Below, piece after piece: positions 9,116-18,416 of a stretch of 64,000 bases of DNA (the stretch's first letter is position 1; every line of letters begins with the position of its first letter). The stretch spans positions 186,001-250,000 of the forward strand of contig JASAON010001661.1 of assembly GCA_030849065.1 (NCBI GenBank), given 5' to 3'. The position numbers and the translations under genes were made by a program. The notes under the pieces are model-generated. The model was not told the origin of the DNA. It ran no database searches and worked only from the letters and a program-made list of their open reading frames with translations. The stretch comes from Jaenimonas drosophilae (lineage: Eukaryota > Euglenozoa > Kinetoplastea > Trypanosomatida > Trypanosomatidae).

Positions 9116-10948
9116 TCACTTGGAGGGCTTCTTTCCACGTGCGTTGCGCAGCTTCGATGCCACCGCCTTCAGCGGATCCACCGGGGCCTTGCGCACCGCC
9201 TTCTTGAAGGCCTGATCGCGTGTTTGGTCGGAACGCACACGTTGTGTGTAGCTTCGCACGTTGTCTGCCGCGTTGAGGCGCATGTAGGTGGGCACCTCGA
9301 GTAAGTTCTGCTCCACCTTCACCTTCTTGGCGGAGCGCTTGATGATGCGATGAAGCGCATCGGTGTCCTTCTGACTCATGTGGTTGGCAAGATAGCTGCT
9401 GCGGCTGAGCTCCGCCGCCACCGTTGCCACACGCAACTTTCGTGTGGAGGCGCGAGTCACGTTGCCCAGGGCCGTATCCACGCGGTACTGAAGTCGTGAA
9501 GCTTCAGCACGTTGCATCTGCTTGAATGGGGTGAGATGTGTATGGCGTGATTCGCAGTAGGAGCGGAGCAAATGAATGTTCTTCTTGGCCTGTGGCACCG
9601 TGAAGAAGACGATGGAGAGGCCCTCCTCCCCTGCACGTCCGGCACGCCCAATGCGGTGGGTGTAGCGCGAGAGGCTGAGTTGCGAGCTGGCGTGAAGGCC
9701 ATCAAAGAGAATCACGTTGCGTACGTGAGAAAAATCCACGCCACGATGAAGGGCAGATGGAGCCGCACTAGATGAAGAAGATGTGCTGCCGCCACCACGA
9801 CGACGTTTGCGTCCGCCCTGACCCGCGTGCTCATTCTCCTCTTCACCCTCGGTCCCATCCATAGACATCTGCAGCTGCTCGGCGCTCTCCAGTGTGCCGT
9901 CGGTGCATACCAACGTGGCGGTGCTGCCGTGCTGAAAGCGGCGCAACGTATCCATGCGGATATTCATGGGCAAGTTGGCGTCATAGACGAGTGTGGCGAT
10001 GCCCATCTGCTCCAGGAAGTGCTGCAGGCTGTACGTTGTTTCATCCTGATCCACGAAGATGAGCGTCTTCCCTTCCATCAACGAGAGACGGTAGAGGGCG
10101 TAGAGGAGGGTGTGGCGGTGGCACTCGTCGGTGGCAACGAGATAGTGCTGATGCAGATTATCATCCACGTGCTCCTTCACACGTACGTGGGATTCCGCAA
10201 TGGGCCCAGATTTAGATGCATCCGAAGCATCCTCTGCCTTATCATCATCATCATCCTTCACGTCCTCAGAGGTGAGAACGATGTTGGTCGGGTTGTGCAG
10301 CAGTTGGCCCTTGATCATCGCAACACCTTCCGTGAGGGTGGCGGAGCACAAAATGGCCTGCATCGTTGATGGTAGCACCGATTGCACCGTGCGTAGCGAG
10401 AGCTCCGCCATCGATACCACCATATCTGCTTCGTCCACCACAAGATAGCGCAGCGCGGCGAAGGTCTCTGCATGCACGGCACCCGAGCGGCACGCCTTGG
10501 CGAGTGCGGCGGCTGTAGAAACAACGACGTGAGCAGCATGAATGCGGCTGTTGGTGATGGCACCACCCGTGGATAGGTCCTCAATCATCAGACGTGGCTT
10601 GACGTACTTGGCAATCTCCTGGCCGACCTCCACCATCTGCGCACAGAGCTCCACAGAGGGAACGATGATGAGTCCTACCGGATTGCTGTTGTTGCTGCTG
10701 GAGCGCTTCACCTGCTTCCCCTTCTCACGCTCTGTGATGATGCGCTGGATCAGCGGGATGAAGAAGGCCCCGCTCTTGCCACTTCCTGTGCGCGACTGGA
10801 TGGAGAGATCGCGGCCCTTCAGTGCGAGCGGAATACACGCGCTCTGCACCGTCGTGGGCTGAGCCCAGCGGAGGTCGGCGAGGGCCTCGAGAATGCGTGG
10901 ATCCAGCGGGAGGTCTGCCCACTCAGAGGAAAGGTTGGACGACGACAT
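9116..10948 (-). CDS. DBP9: ATP-dependent DEAD-box RNA helicase DBP9/DDX56
   Basis: 610 residues from the ATG at 10948; the codon at 10969 is TTG and lies further upstream without support. All helicase motifs are visible: a Q-motif region (PTTVQSACIPLAL, about 30-42), Walker A GSGKS (about 55-59, with Ser instead of the usual Thr), DEAD (172-175), SAT (202-204) and motif VI HRIGRAGRAG (431-440). The order HTLLYALYRLSL, then KTLIFVD, then FLEQMGI is the DDX56 signature, as is HRGVDF preceded by a low-complexity basic insert. The C-terminus is Lys-rich and suits a nucleolar protein. In yeast and man this enzyme acts in early 60S (27S pre-rRNA) assembly. An acceptor tract sits 60 bases upstream. 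Confidence 0.93.
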   Translation of the reverse strand: MSSSNLSSEWADLPLDPRILEALADLRWAQPTTVQSACIPLALKGRDLSIQSRTGSGKSGAFFIPLIQRIITEREKGKQVKRSSSNNSNPVGLIIVPSVELCAQMVEVGQEIAKYVKPRLMIEDLSTGGAITNSRIHAAHVVVSTAAALAKACRSGAVHAETFAALRYLVVDEADMVVSMAELSLRTVQSVLPSTMQAILCSATLTEGVAMIKGQLLHNPTNIVLTSEDVKDDDDDKAEDASDASKSGPIAESHVRVKEHVDDNLHQHYLVATDECHRHTLLYALYRLSLMEGKTLIFVDQDETTYSLQHFLEQMGIATLVYDANLPMNIRMDTLRRFQHGSTATLVCTDGTLESAEQLQMSMDGTEGEEENEHAGQGGRKRRRGGGSTSSSSSAAPSALHRGVDFSHVRNVILFDGLHASSQLSLSRYTHRIGRAGRAGEEGLSIVFFTVPQAKKNIHLLRSYCESRHTHLTPFKQMQRAEASRLQYRVDTALGNVTRASTRKLRVATVAAELSRSSYLANHMSQKDTDALHRIIKRSAKKVKVEQNLLEVPTYMRLNAADNVRSYTQRVRSDQTRDQAFKKAVRKAPVDPLKAVASKLRNARGKKPSK

Positions 10949-11007
10949 CAACGTGAAACACAAACACAAGATGAGAATACGTGTACGTGATTGTGTAAAT
11001 GGGCTAA

Positions 11008-11040
11008 CTACACATGAAAAAAAAAAATCAAAAAGAAAGA
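11008..11040 (-). promoter_or_regulatory. Candidate spliced-leader acceptor for DBP9
   Basis: On the minus strand, CTTTCTTTTTGA followed by 11 T and CATGTGTAG gives a strong pyrimidine tract and AG at 11009-11008, 60 bases from the ATG at 10948. It lies upstream of both possible starts. Confidence 0.6.
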
Positions 11041-11067
11041 CATGTTGTTGTCATGTTGCATCAATAT

Positions 11068-11171
11068 TGGGTACATACCCAACCACACGCACATACACAG
11101 GCACCTTCGGAGTGGTCATCATGGGTACATACCCAACCACACGCACATACACAGGCACCTTCGGAGTGGTC
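11068..11171. repeat. Tandem direct repeat, two copies, 54-base period
   Basis: A 50-base stretch beginning TGGGTACATACCCAACCACA is repeated exactly at 11068-11117 and 11122-11171, with a 4-base spacer that differs after each copy. Each copy contains the palindrome GGGTACATACCC-like core and a CA-rich stretch. Recent duplication is the simplest explanation. Confidence 0.9.
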
Positions 11172-11276
11172 CTTTATGGCATCCAGAGAGGCTCAGGTCT
11201 TAGAGCATCATCATCATCTATTCATCTGTATCTTTGTTCTTCTTCAACTTGTTGGTGTGTGGCACACGTGCCTCAC

Positions 11277-12755
11277 TCATCCAAACAAGAAGCGATCGCG
11301 CGGACGCCACAGCATCATGGCGTTTACATCCGTACTCACAATCTGGCCCGCACTCCCCTCGTGCCAGTTCCAGTTGGCATCCATCACCCCATCACAGTGG
11401 CCCGTGTGCCGAAAGAGGGTTGCTCGACGTGTGTGATTATACACAACAACATCGCCATCAGCACCTGCGCTTAAAAAGAGATGTGGTGTGTGCGGGCACC
11501 AACGCAGTGTCGTTACCTCGCCAGCGTGAAGCACCTCCACCTCCACCGGCGCGGAGCTCTTGCGCAGATCAAAGTGGCAGACGGTGCCATCTTCTAGTCC
11601 GGTGAGGATGGAATTGCCATCGAGCGGGGAGATGGCGAGGCTTGTGGCGGCGCTGGAGTGGGAGAAGATCTCCGTGGATTCCGCCGCGCGGCAGTCGTTG
11701 AAGAAGACGGAGCCGCTCGTCGTGGAGCAGAGATACACATGCGGCATCTGCCAACTAAAGGCCAGGGATGTGGCGCGAGCTTCATCATCCTCGAGGTCAT
11801 GTGTGCAGAGTGGCCGCACGAGACGGTCCGCCTCGCGGGTGGTGTGGCCCACCTCCCACACACACACACGTCCGGTGGAGCCCGAGGCAAGACGGCCCTC
11901 CATCTGCGTACTCCAATCAAGATTATCTGCCGGACCATTGGCACCCGTGAGCGAGAGAAGATGTTGGCCCTCACCACGTCGTCGGTCCCAGCGATCCTGC
12001 TCGGTGATGGCGGCATTCAAGGCGCGCATGCGTTTCTGATACTGCACACGCTCCTCCTCCGTGGCCTCTGACGAGACCTCGTTGGGCGGCAGCGGCGCAC
12101 GGGGCCGTGGGGGATCATTCGGGTACTTATTCAGTGATACACGCGACCAATCAAAGACGTACACGTGTGAATCGCTGGAGGTGGAGGCGAGCACAAGTGG
12201 GTTGGCCCACATGTACCGCGCCGCCAACACATCGCCATTGTGGCACATACGCCGCTCCATCTTGATGCCACATGAATGTGGTGCCATGCCAAAACCGCCA
12301 ACCTCCCCGGTTGCTTCGCAGAATGGCGCGGGCTCGTCGCCCTCGACGTAGGGCTGCCCGCTCGGCATGGTGGCGGAGATGAGCTGGAGGAAGCACTGCT
12401 CCTGGCCGCCCGTACGTGTGGCGGTGAGAATGTTGTGCGTCGTGAGGTGGTCCTTCTGGGTGGAGTAGGGCATGAATTGTGCCACGGCACTCTCCCAGAC
12501 AAGATCCACATGCATCAGCTGCTGGTACAAGTGTTTCGTGTGCTTCCGCCACGTGCAGAAGCGCTCACTGTCTTGGTAGCCCGAGGACGCCACCACCGCG
12601 GCCCCTTCCTCGGAAGAGGTGGAGGAACAGCCGGCCTCTCGTCGAGCATCATCGAGCGTTGTTGGCTGCCGTGGATCGGCAGCGGAGCTCGGTTGTGGTT
12701 GGCGTGAGGATGTGGCATGAAGCATTGCCGTCGCGCCGCCTCCCTCACTGGCCAT
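11277..12755 (-). CDS. RBBP4/MSI1-type histone-binding WD40 protein
   Basis: 492 residues from an ATG at 12755. Residues about 65-135 match the CAF1C/H4-binding domain: TWRKHTKHLYQQLMHVDLVW, then QFMPYS, then HNILTATRTGGQEQCFLQL. A beta-propeller follows (STSSDSHVYVFDW, DNLDWS, SLAFSW, ISPLDGNSILTG, TLRWCPHTPHLFLSAGADG). The last repeat, GHCDGVMDANWN followed by IVSTDVNAMMLW, is the characteristic end of RBBP4/7 and MSI1. These chaperones bind histone H3-H4 in CAF-1, HAT and deacetylase complexes. The acidic loop that contacts H4 is not obvious. A GRWD1-type protein is the main alternative. Confidence 0.85.
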   Translation of the reverse strand: MASEGGGATAMLHATSSRQPQPSSAADPRQPTTLDDARREAGCSSTSSEEGAAVVASSGYQDSERFCTWRKHTKHLYQQLMHVDLVWESAVAQFMPYSTQKDHLTTHNILTATRTGGQEQCFLQLISATMPSGQPYVEGDEPAPFCEATGEVGGFGMAPHSCGIKMERRMCHNGDVLAARYMWANPLVLASTSSDSHVYVFDWSRVSLNKYPNDPPRPRAPLPPNEVSSEATEEERVQYQKRMRALNAAITEQDRWDRRRGEGQHLLSLTGANGPADNLDWSTQMEGRLASGSTGRVCVWEVGHTTREADRLVRPLCTHDLEDDEARATSLAFSWQMPHVYLCSTTSGSVFFNDCRAAESTEIFSHSSAATSLAISPLDGNSILTGLEDGTVCHFDLRKSSAPVEVEVLHAGEVTTLRWCPHTPHLFLSAGADGDVVVYNHTRRATLFRHTGHCDGVMDANWNWHEGSAGQIVSTDVNAMMLWRPRDRFLFG

Positions 12756-13243
12756 CTCTAAAGTATGTGGCGGTTGGTCTTCTCTACTGAGTACGTCAAG
12801 GAGGAGCTACCACAAATGAAGAAGATGATGATGATGAAGATGATGTAGGTGCATAGCAAATGAAGATTGCCACAGGCATACACACATGTTGTTTCTTTGT
12901 GGAGAAATCACAGAAGATGATGATGTAGGTGCACCAGCTGAATGAGCCCCGGACGTGCTCCTCACAACCACATTGATGCAATTCTGCTCCGCACGCGCAC
13001 CAACAACAACACCACCAAGAAGAGAAAAAGAAAAAGAAGCAGCAGCAGCAGTGAAGCTTGTTATGGTCTACGACGTGTTTTGGCATCCACTCACGGTTCA
13101 TGTAGGTGCAGTGTGCCATCCTGCTTCTTCACGTACACGTACACACACACACACACACACCTACACACACCTACACGCACACACACACACATACACTCAT
13201 CTCTGATTGTTGTCTGCGTGTACGTCTCTGCCCACGACCTTCA
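12756..13243. other. Spacer with CA microsatellite
   Basis: No gene seen. It carries a purine-rich plus-strand stretch (AAGAGAAAAAGAAAAAGAAG, near 13018-13038), which is a pyrimidine tract on the coding minus strand, and a long CA array. Confidence 0.7.
13129..13196. repeat. (CA)n microsatellite, interrupted
   Basis: About 65 bases of almost pure AC dinucleotides, broken by CTACAC and CGC interruptions, lie just beyond the stop codon of the FHA kinase gene, so in its 3' UTR. Confidence 0.9.
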
Positions 13244-15256
13244 CTAATCCATGCGATCACTTGGCCGCTCACCCTTTCGCGGAGAAGGCACCAAGCTTGC
13301 AGTGCCAGAGTATGGATAGTTGGCGCTGCTCGTGCAGCTGAAGCCGTGTGGTGCGCGGTAGGCCTGTTGGCCTCCCGTGGTGGTGCCGCTTGCTCTGCAT
13401 GAACGGCCAAAACGTGGAGAGAGTGAGGTTGTTACGGAGAGGAGGTCCTCCTCCTCCTCCTCCTCGACGTACATGCGGCCCATAATGTGGGCATCACTGA
13501 GCCATGGATGGCTGCACACCGCAGCGAGTGTGGGGCGCTCATCCGGTGCGATCTTCATCATCAGCTGCAACAAATGAAGAAAATCTGCCGAAAAACATTC
13601 TGCCATGTACCGTGTAATGCACACGCGCTCAGATGTCTGTGCGCGCTTTGGCAGGCAGCCGGAGCTCAGGACGTAGAGCAACACACCGAGCGACCACACA
13701 TCCATGGAGCTTGTAAAGTGGCGCGCGGCGGGTGTACGGCCATCATCATTCTCACTCTTGCCTCCTTGTGCTTGAGCAGGTGGAGGTGGCGCCAACATCT
13801 CGGGAGCGGCGTAGGCTGGTGTGCCAGCCGCCGCCACTCCACTATCATCGCCACCCATGCCAGGGAGCTCACCGCGGTATTTGGAGATGCCAAAATCTGT
13901 GAGTTTTAAGCGAATCTGCGATGGCCGCAACGTGGCTGGATCCACGAGAAGCGGTGGCGGGCCATCCATCTCGGAGGTCTTGCGGCCTTCCTCCTCCTCC
14001 TCCTCCCCCTTCTCTGGAGATGCCGCCACTGCCGCAGATCCGGCGGCATCTTCGCCATTGTTGGCCCACATCGCCATGGATGTCGTTGAGACGGCGGCGG
14101 TTGGGGGAGGTGGAGGTGTGGCACTCGGTGCGGCGCTCACCACCTCCCGCTCGCTCCCCCCGCTGGAGCGGCTCCAGCCACCACCAACATCAGAGCCAAC
14201 ACCACCGCCACCACCACTGCCACCACTCCGCCTGCACGCATCTTCTTCATCACTCCGTGTGGCACCATCGAGCACCTCAATAAGAATGTTCTCGGGCTTC
14301 AGGTCGCAATGCACAATCTTGCGATGATGGATATACAACACCGCCTCCAGCAACTGCACGAAGAGCTCTCGCACCTCCACCTCCGTGAAGGGCCGCGGCC
14401 CACGCGCGATGATGTAGTCAAAGAGATCGCCCCCACCGACGTACTCCATCACAAGCGCAAGTCCGTCTGGTGCCTCGAAGGTATCGAGCACGCGCACGAT
14501 GTTGGGGTGGCGCAATCCGCGCATCATCTCCGCCTCGGAGCGCAACGACGCCACCGCCACCTCGGAGAAGAAGCGGCGCTTCTCGAGGAGCTTCACCGCC
14601 ACAGGCTCACCGGTGGAGGTGTTGGTGCCATACCGCACCACAGCGAAGCTGCCATGGCCAATGATGGGGCCGAGCTGATAGCGGCTGTTAGGGTGGCCGG
14701 CGAGGAGCTCCGACTTCCAGTGCGAGTGGCGTGCCTGTGCGAGGAGGAGGTCCTCGGGGAGCTCGAGGATGTAGGTGTAGTGCGGTGCCTCGGGGAGGAG
14801 CGGATTCAGAAAGCTCACCATATCCCCATGTTGCAGCGCGGCATGACGGCCACGGCCAACACGTCGGCCATTCACAAAGGTGCCGTTGGAGCTCTTATCG
14901 TGCACCCATACACCATCTTCGCCCACGACGGAGATGGCGCAGTGAAGGCGGCTGATGCCGGCGGAGTCCAGCACCACCTCGCTCAGCGCCGCATCTCTGC
15001 CAAGTTTCAGGCCCAGGACGCTAAATCGAAGCTCCTCACGCCCAACCATTGGTGCCACACCACGAAGTGTATAGCGGGGGCGATGAGTAAGAGTGAGGGA
15101 ATCCTCCACCGTGAGGGAGGCTGGATCATCGCAGAAACGTTGGCTGAGTCGCGAGCTCGAGCACTCACGAACGAGCGGGTCGGCCTCCTCTCGTGGGCGT
15201 TTGCTGCCCAAAGAGGTGGTGTGTGCGGCACACGTGGGGTCCACGTGCATCTCCAT
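13244..15256 (-). CDS. FHA-domain Ser/Thr protein kinase (Rad53/CHK2 class)
   Basis: 670 residues from the ATG at 15256 (the preceding codon is GTG). The FHA domain spans about 75-155, with the phosphopeptide-binding motifs LGRD (85-88), SRLH (102-105) and NGTFVNG (124-130). The kinase domain spans about 193-600: glycine loop GHGSFAVV (200-207), VAVK lysine 222, Glu 242, HCDLKPEN (316-323), DFG (454-456) and APE. The catalytic loop reads HCD instead of HRD, so it is a non-RD kinase, and a low-complexity insert of about 115 residues (Gly, Ser, Glu) splits the catalytic loop from DFG. FHA followed by a kinase is the checkpoint-kinase layout of CHK2 and Rad53, with one FHA as in CHK2. The substrates are unknown; a DNA-damage role is inferred from the layout only. 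Confidence 0.9.
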   Translation of the reverse strand: MEMHVDPTCAAHTTSLGSKRPREEADPLVRECSSSRLSQRFCDDPASLTVEDSLTLTHRPRYTLRGVAPMVGREELRFSVLGLKLGRDAALSEVVLDSAGISRLHCAISVVGEDGVWVHDKSSNGTFVNGRRVGRGRHAALQHGDMVSFLNPLLPEAPHYTYILELPEDLLLAQARHSHWKSELLAGHPNSRYQLGPIIGHGSFAVVRYGTNTSTGEPVAVKLLEKRRFFSEVAVASLRSEAEMMRGLRHPNIVRVLDTFEAPDGLALVMEYVGGGDLFDYIIARGPRPFTEVEVRELFVQLLEAVLYIHHRKIVHCDLKPENILIEVLDGATRSDEEDACRRSGGSGGGGGVGSDVGGGWSRSSGGSEREVVSAAPSATPPPPPTAAVSTTSMAMWANNGEDAAGSAAVAASPEKGEEEEEEGRKTSEMDGPPPLLVDPATLRPSQIRLKLTDFGISKYRGELPGMGGDDSGVAAAGTPAYAAPEMLAPPPPAQAQGGKSENDDGRTPAARHFTSSMDVWSLGVLLYVLSSGCLPKRAQTSERVCITRYMAECFSADFLHLLQLMMKIAPDERPTLAAVCSHPWLSDAHIMGRMYVEEEEEEDLLSVTTSLSPRFGRSCRASGTTTGGQQAYRAPHGFSCTSSANYPYSGTASLVPSPRKGERPSDRMD

Positions 15257-15939
15257 CACTCAGATCTCTATCTATGCTTAATCTTCTCAGTGTAGGAGCG
15301 TCTGTGTATGTACGTGTGTGCGGAGAGATGATGAATGGTTGTTGCTGAATCTACGGGCACCAATGATGGAAGAGTGCCACACTAACGTGCTTGGCGTACG
15401 TCTGATGGCTGCAGATGTATGAAAAATCTTGTTGTATGAAAAGAAAGCAGTGAGAGTGTGGTGGATGATGAGGGATGTTGCTCTCCTCATTCAGCACAAC
15501 CACCAACTTTGTTCTCCCGCTGTATGTGCGTGCGTCCATGTGAAACACACATGCATCAACGATGCAAAAAAAAGAACCCCAACGGAGAAGTGAAGAGAGG
15601 AAGATTGCATCATGTGGCATCATGCGCATCATCATCATGTAGTAGAAGGACGTACACGTGGATGAAAAATGAGGTGGCACCAGTGTTGTGCGTGAGGCTC
15701 AGCCCTCGTCAAACAACAGCAATGTGGGATGTGCCGCCACCGACACAAGCGGGTGAAGGCGGTAGGAGGGCCACCCACTGCCCGCAGCTCCAGCGGAATA
15801 GGAAGAGAAGAAGAATGCGTCACTGGAGGTTGCGATAGGGAGTGAGCAGGCAAGAAGAAGATCAGTAGAGGTATGCTAGTTTGGCATGAAGTATGTGCTG
15901 ATGCCGGTGTTGTATGTGCGTGCGTGTGTGTGTTGGCGC
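15257..15939. other. Spacer, no gene recognised
   Basis: About 680 bases with short TG runs and purine-rich plus-strand stretches (pyrimidine tracts for the minus strand). No convincing coding region on either strand and no tRNA-like fold noticed. Confidence 0.65.
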
Positions 15940-16968
15940 CTACTGTGGCGCGCAACCAGCACCGCCACCCGCCACTCCTTCATCGCCCGCCTCCCCCTTT
16001 TGCCGAAGTGGCGCGGTGCGGCGCTCTCCAAAGTGCTCAAAGAAGCGTTGGCCGAGCTCCTCCGCATCCATCTCATGCAGCACTACCGGGCAGGCCACGA
16101 GGGGGTACATACAACCAGCCTCCCGCATCGGCAGCGGGCAGCGGCAGCGCACGCCCGCCTTGCTCTCCAACACCTGCTGCATCAACGTGAGAAACTTACG
16201 TTGATCCTTCACGGCGGCGAACTCACCAAAGTAGAAGAGCTCCAGGCACACCTCTCCGGGCTCGCAGTAGCGCCCTGTGCGAGAAAAGGCGTCTGGGGTG
16301 CGCATATCCCAGAAGGGGAAGGCCTCCACCCCGGGGTAATTCACCGCGAACTCAGCATCAACGCCCTCCTTGCGCAGGCCGTACTCCACCTTTGCAAAAA
16401 TCTGGAAGACGCGTGTTTTTTGCGGATCATATGTGGGGATGTTGTGCACGTTCGTCACCCCAGGCATCGACGGAGGTGGAGCTGGATCGGCAGAGGCAGC
16501 AGAGGCAGCAGCAACGGCCTTTGGTGACGGATCGGGGGCGTTGAGGAAGCCAGGACGTTGGCGTGGGGCGTTGAGTCGCATCTGCACAAGACGGTCGTCC
16601 GGTACGGCCACATTCTTGCCCAGCATCTTCATGGCCATGATGTAGTCTGCGTGGCTGAACTCTTGCAAATCATCATCCTTGGTGGTATCATCTACATCAA
16701 TGTGGCTCGCCTCCAGCTCCGTCTCGCGCACCACATGCGCAACGAGCATCGGGTCACTGGCCCCACCAACCACACCAACCTCTCTCAGTGTGGTGCTGTT
16801 CTCAAGGAGGTGGTCCTTGATGAGGAGGATCTCGCGCACGTTGAAGCCAAAACGAATCTGAAGAAGGCCCTTCACCTCCGCGATGGAGGTCTGCGGAGAG
16901 AGGAGATCATCGGCCTCCTCCAACGTTGTGAGCTTGCCAGTGAGGAACCACTTCACAACAACCTTCAT
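15940..16968 (-). CDS. Conserved-looking protein with N-terminal ubiquitin-like fold, function unknown
   Basis: 342 residues from an ATG at 16968. The first 75 residues read like a ubiquitin fold: strand VVVKWFLTGK, helix TSIAEVKGLLQIRFGF, strand REILLIKDHLL, then STTLREVGV near the usual position of the DYNIQ region. The middle is Pro/Ala-rich. A second globular part from about 195 has well-spaced hydrophobic and aromatic residues (YGLRKEGVDAEFAVNYPGVE, CLELFYFGEF) and ends with a Gly/Ala tail. No catalytic motif is recognised. It is placed between an FHA kinase and TFIIS genes, which says nothing definite about role. Real gene by length, composition and clean start; function open. Confidence 0.75.
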   Translation of the reverse strand: MKVVVKWFLTGKLTTLEEADDLLSPQTSIAEVKGLLQIRFGFNVREILLIKDHLLENSTTLREVGVVGGASDPMLVAHVVRETELEASHIDVDDTTKDDDLQEFSHADYIMAMKMLGKNVAVPDDRLVQMRLNAPRQRPGFLNAPDPSPKAVAAASAASADPAPPPSMPGVTNVHNIPTYDPQKTRVFQIFAKVEYGLRKEGVDAEFAVNYPGVEAFPFWDMRTPDAFSRTGRYCEPGEVCLELFYFGEFAAVKDQRKFLTLMQQVLESKAGVRCRCPLPMREAGCMYPLVACPVVLHEMDAEELGQRFFEHFGERRTAPLRQKGEAGDEGVAGGGAGCAPQ

Positions 16969-17247
16969 GATGAATCAATCAGTGGCAACAACAATAATTA
17001 TGTGGTGTATAGATGGGGTGATGATGTATGCGTGGTGATGGAGATGTCAGGCACGTGTTGGATCTCTCTCGAACTATTTTGTTGATGAAGAGAGGTATGA
17101 AAATGAATGCATATGGCACACACACATATATATATATAACATGCATGATGATGCAAGATCAGCACATGGGGCACATGAAGAAGGAGGATATTGGTGGCGT
17201 TAATGATGATGATGATGATGATGAGTGAAGATGAGATTCATCCATCT

Positions 17248-18180
17248 TCAGTACTTTCGCCATTGATGGCCGCACAGATTGCAGGAGCAGATCACGGTCA
17301 TGGGCTCATCTCCCGATCGCGTCTGGCGCTGGTACCACGAACAATCTCTCTTCTTGCACGCAGGGCATGGAAAGAGGGTGGATTTGGTTTGTGTGCTCTT
17401 CTTGAGCTCGCTGAGGTTGGTATCTCGCGCACGAAACTGAAAGTCCTCCTCCAGTTTGCGACGCCGTTCAGGATTGACGAGATCCTGCTCCCCCAACACC
17501 ACAAGTTGATCCACGGGGAGGTCACCGGCAACAATGGAGCGACGAATGTCAGTGTTCTGTGCATCCTTGAGTTGTACGAGGAGCATCAAGAAGTGGTCCT
17601 GCGATTCGCTCTTCTTGTGATGATTGTGGGCAGAGATGCCACGTGCGATGGCCTCGGCAACCACCTCCACGCGCTCCTTCTCCGACGCCTCCAGGTCCAT
17701 GAGGAGTGTTGTTGTGAGGAGCGCGCGCCACTTCTCAATGCGCTGCTCCACTGGATTGCCACCAGTGGGTGTTGTTGCTGTGGCTGTTATGGTTGTTGGT
17801 GTGGTGGCGGAGCTAATGTTGGCAGATGATGCCGTGGCCCTCGCCAGTGGGCTAGCAGGAAAGGAGCTCGATGAGGTGGGGGAGTGGTTGGAGGGCGATG
17901 CCGTCAGCGGCGTCTTGCGCAACGTCTTGCCTGGCGGTCGAGGCGTTGGCGGAGATGGGGTGTGTGCCACCGCCACACGCACAACATCCTGTTCCATCAA
18001 CAGCGTTGTATTAGATGTCTGAGGTGAAGCATCCTCATGCGGCGTGGATGAGTCTGTGGTACGAGCAAACACAACGGGTGTGTGCAGAGGAACATCATCC
18101 GCAGCCTCCTCACGCAGACGCTTGAGGCCGGTGGAGGAGCTCGACGGATGTTCGTGGTTGGGTGAATGCATCTGCTCCAT
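17248..18180 (-). CDS. Transcription elongation factor TFIIS, first copy
   Basis: 310 residues from the ATG at 18180. A further upstream in-frame codon at 18234 lies outside the likely mature mRNA because a splice acceptor falls between the two. The C-terminal zinc ribbon is complete: CPAC, then RSGDEPMTVIC, then CNLCGHQW. The Asp-Glu pair that enters the RNA polymerase II active site and stimulates transcript cleavage is present. The preceding central domain (about 145-260) is helical, with PVEQRIEKWRALL at its start and LPVDQLVVLGEQDLVNPERR near its end. The first 140 residues are Ser/Thr/Pro-rich, without a clear LW domain. It lies directly downstream of a second TFIIS-like gene. Confidence 0.9.
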   Translation of the reverse strand: MEQMHSPNHEHPSSSSTGLKRLREEAADDVPLHTPVVFARTTDSSTPHEDASPQTSNTTLLMEQDVVRVAVAHTPSPPTPRPPGKTLRKTPLTASPSNHSPTSSSSFPASPLARATASSANISSATTPTTITATATTPTGGNPVEQRIEKWRALLTTTLLMDLEASEKERVEVVAEAIARGISAHNHHKKSESQDHFLMLLVQLKDAQNTDIRRSIVAGDLPVDQLVVLGEQDLVNPERRRKLEEDFQFRARDTNLSELKKSTQTKSTLFPCPACKKRDCSWYQRQTRSGDEPMTVICSCNLCGHQWRKY

Positions 18181-18217
18181 CCCTCCACCTTTACACACTC
18201 CAAGCAAACCTGTGTGG

Positions 18218-18244
18218 CTGCAAAAGAAGAACAAGAAGAAGAGG
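18218..18244 (-). promoter_or_regulatory. Candidate spliced-leader acceptor for TFIIS copy 1
   Basis: On the minus strand, CTTCTTCTTGTTCTTCTTTTGCAG gives AG at 18219-18218, leaving a 38-base 5' UTR before the ATG at 18180. It decides the start against the longer reading frame. Confidence 0.6.
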
Positions 18245-18416
18245 TTGGTGGTAGCGCTGCGAGAGGAGCATCGTGTGCGGCATGCTGCACAACAAGAGAG
18301 AGACGAGCACCGTGTTTTGGTGGACGAATTGCTGGAAGCAGAAAAAGACGCAACAACATGAGAGTGTGCGCGTGCGTGAATGTATAAGCAAATGTTGGTG
18401 TTCGTGTTGGGTGAGA

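Larger units (their letters stand above)
10970..11276. other. Spacer between helicase and RBBP4-like gene
   Basis: No gene seen. It holds the helicase splice acceptor and a 54-base tandem duplication; the remainder is likely the 3' UTR of the WD40 gene. Confidence 0.7.

Noticed and set aside
14309..15295. Plus-strand frame of 328 codons opposite the FHA kinase
   Set aside because: It overlaps the FHA and glycine-loop coding region in antisense; composition is that of a mirrored frame.
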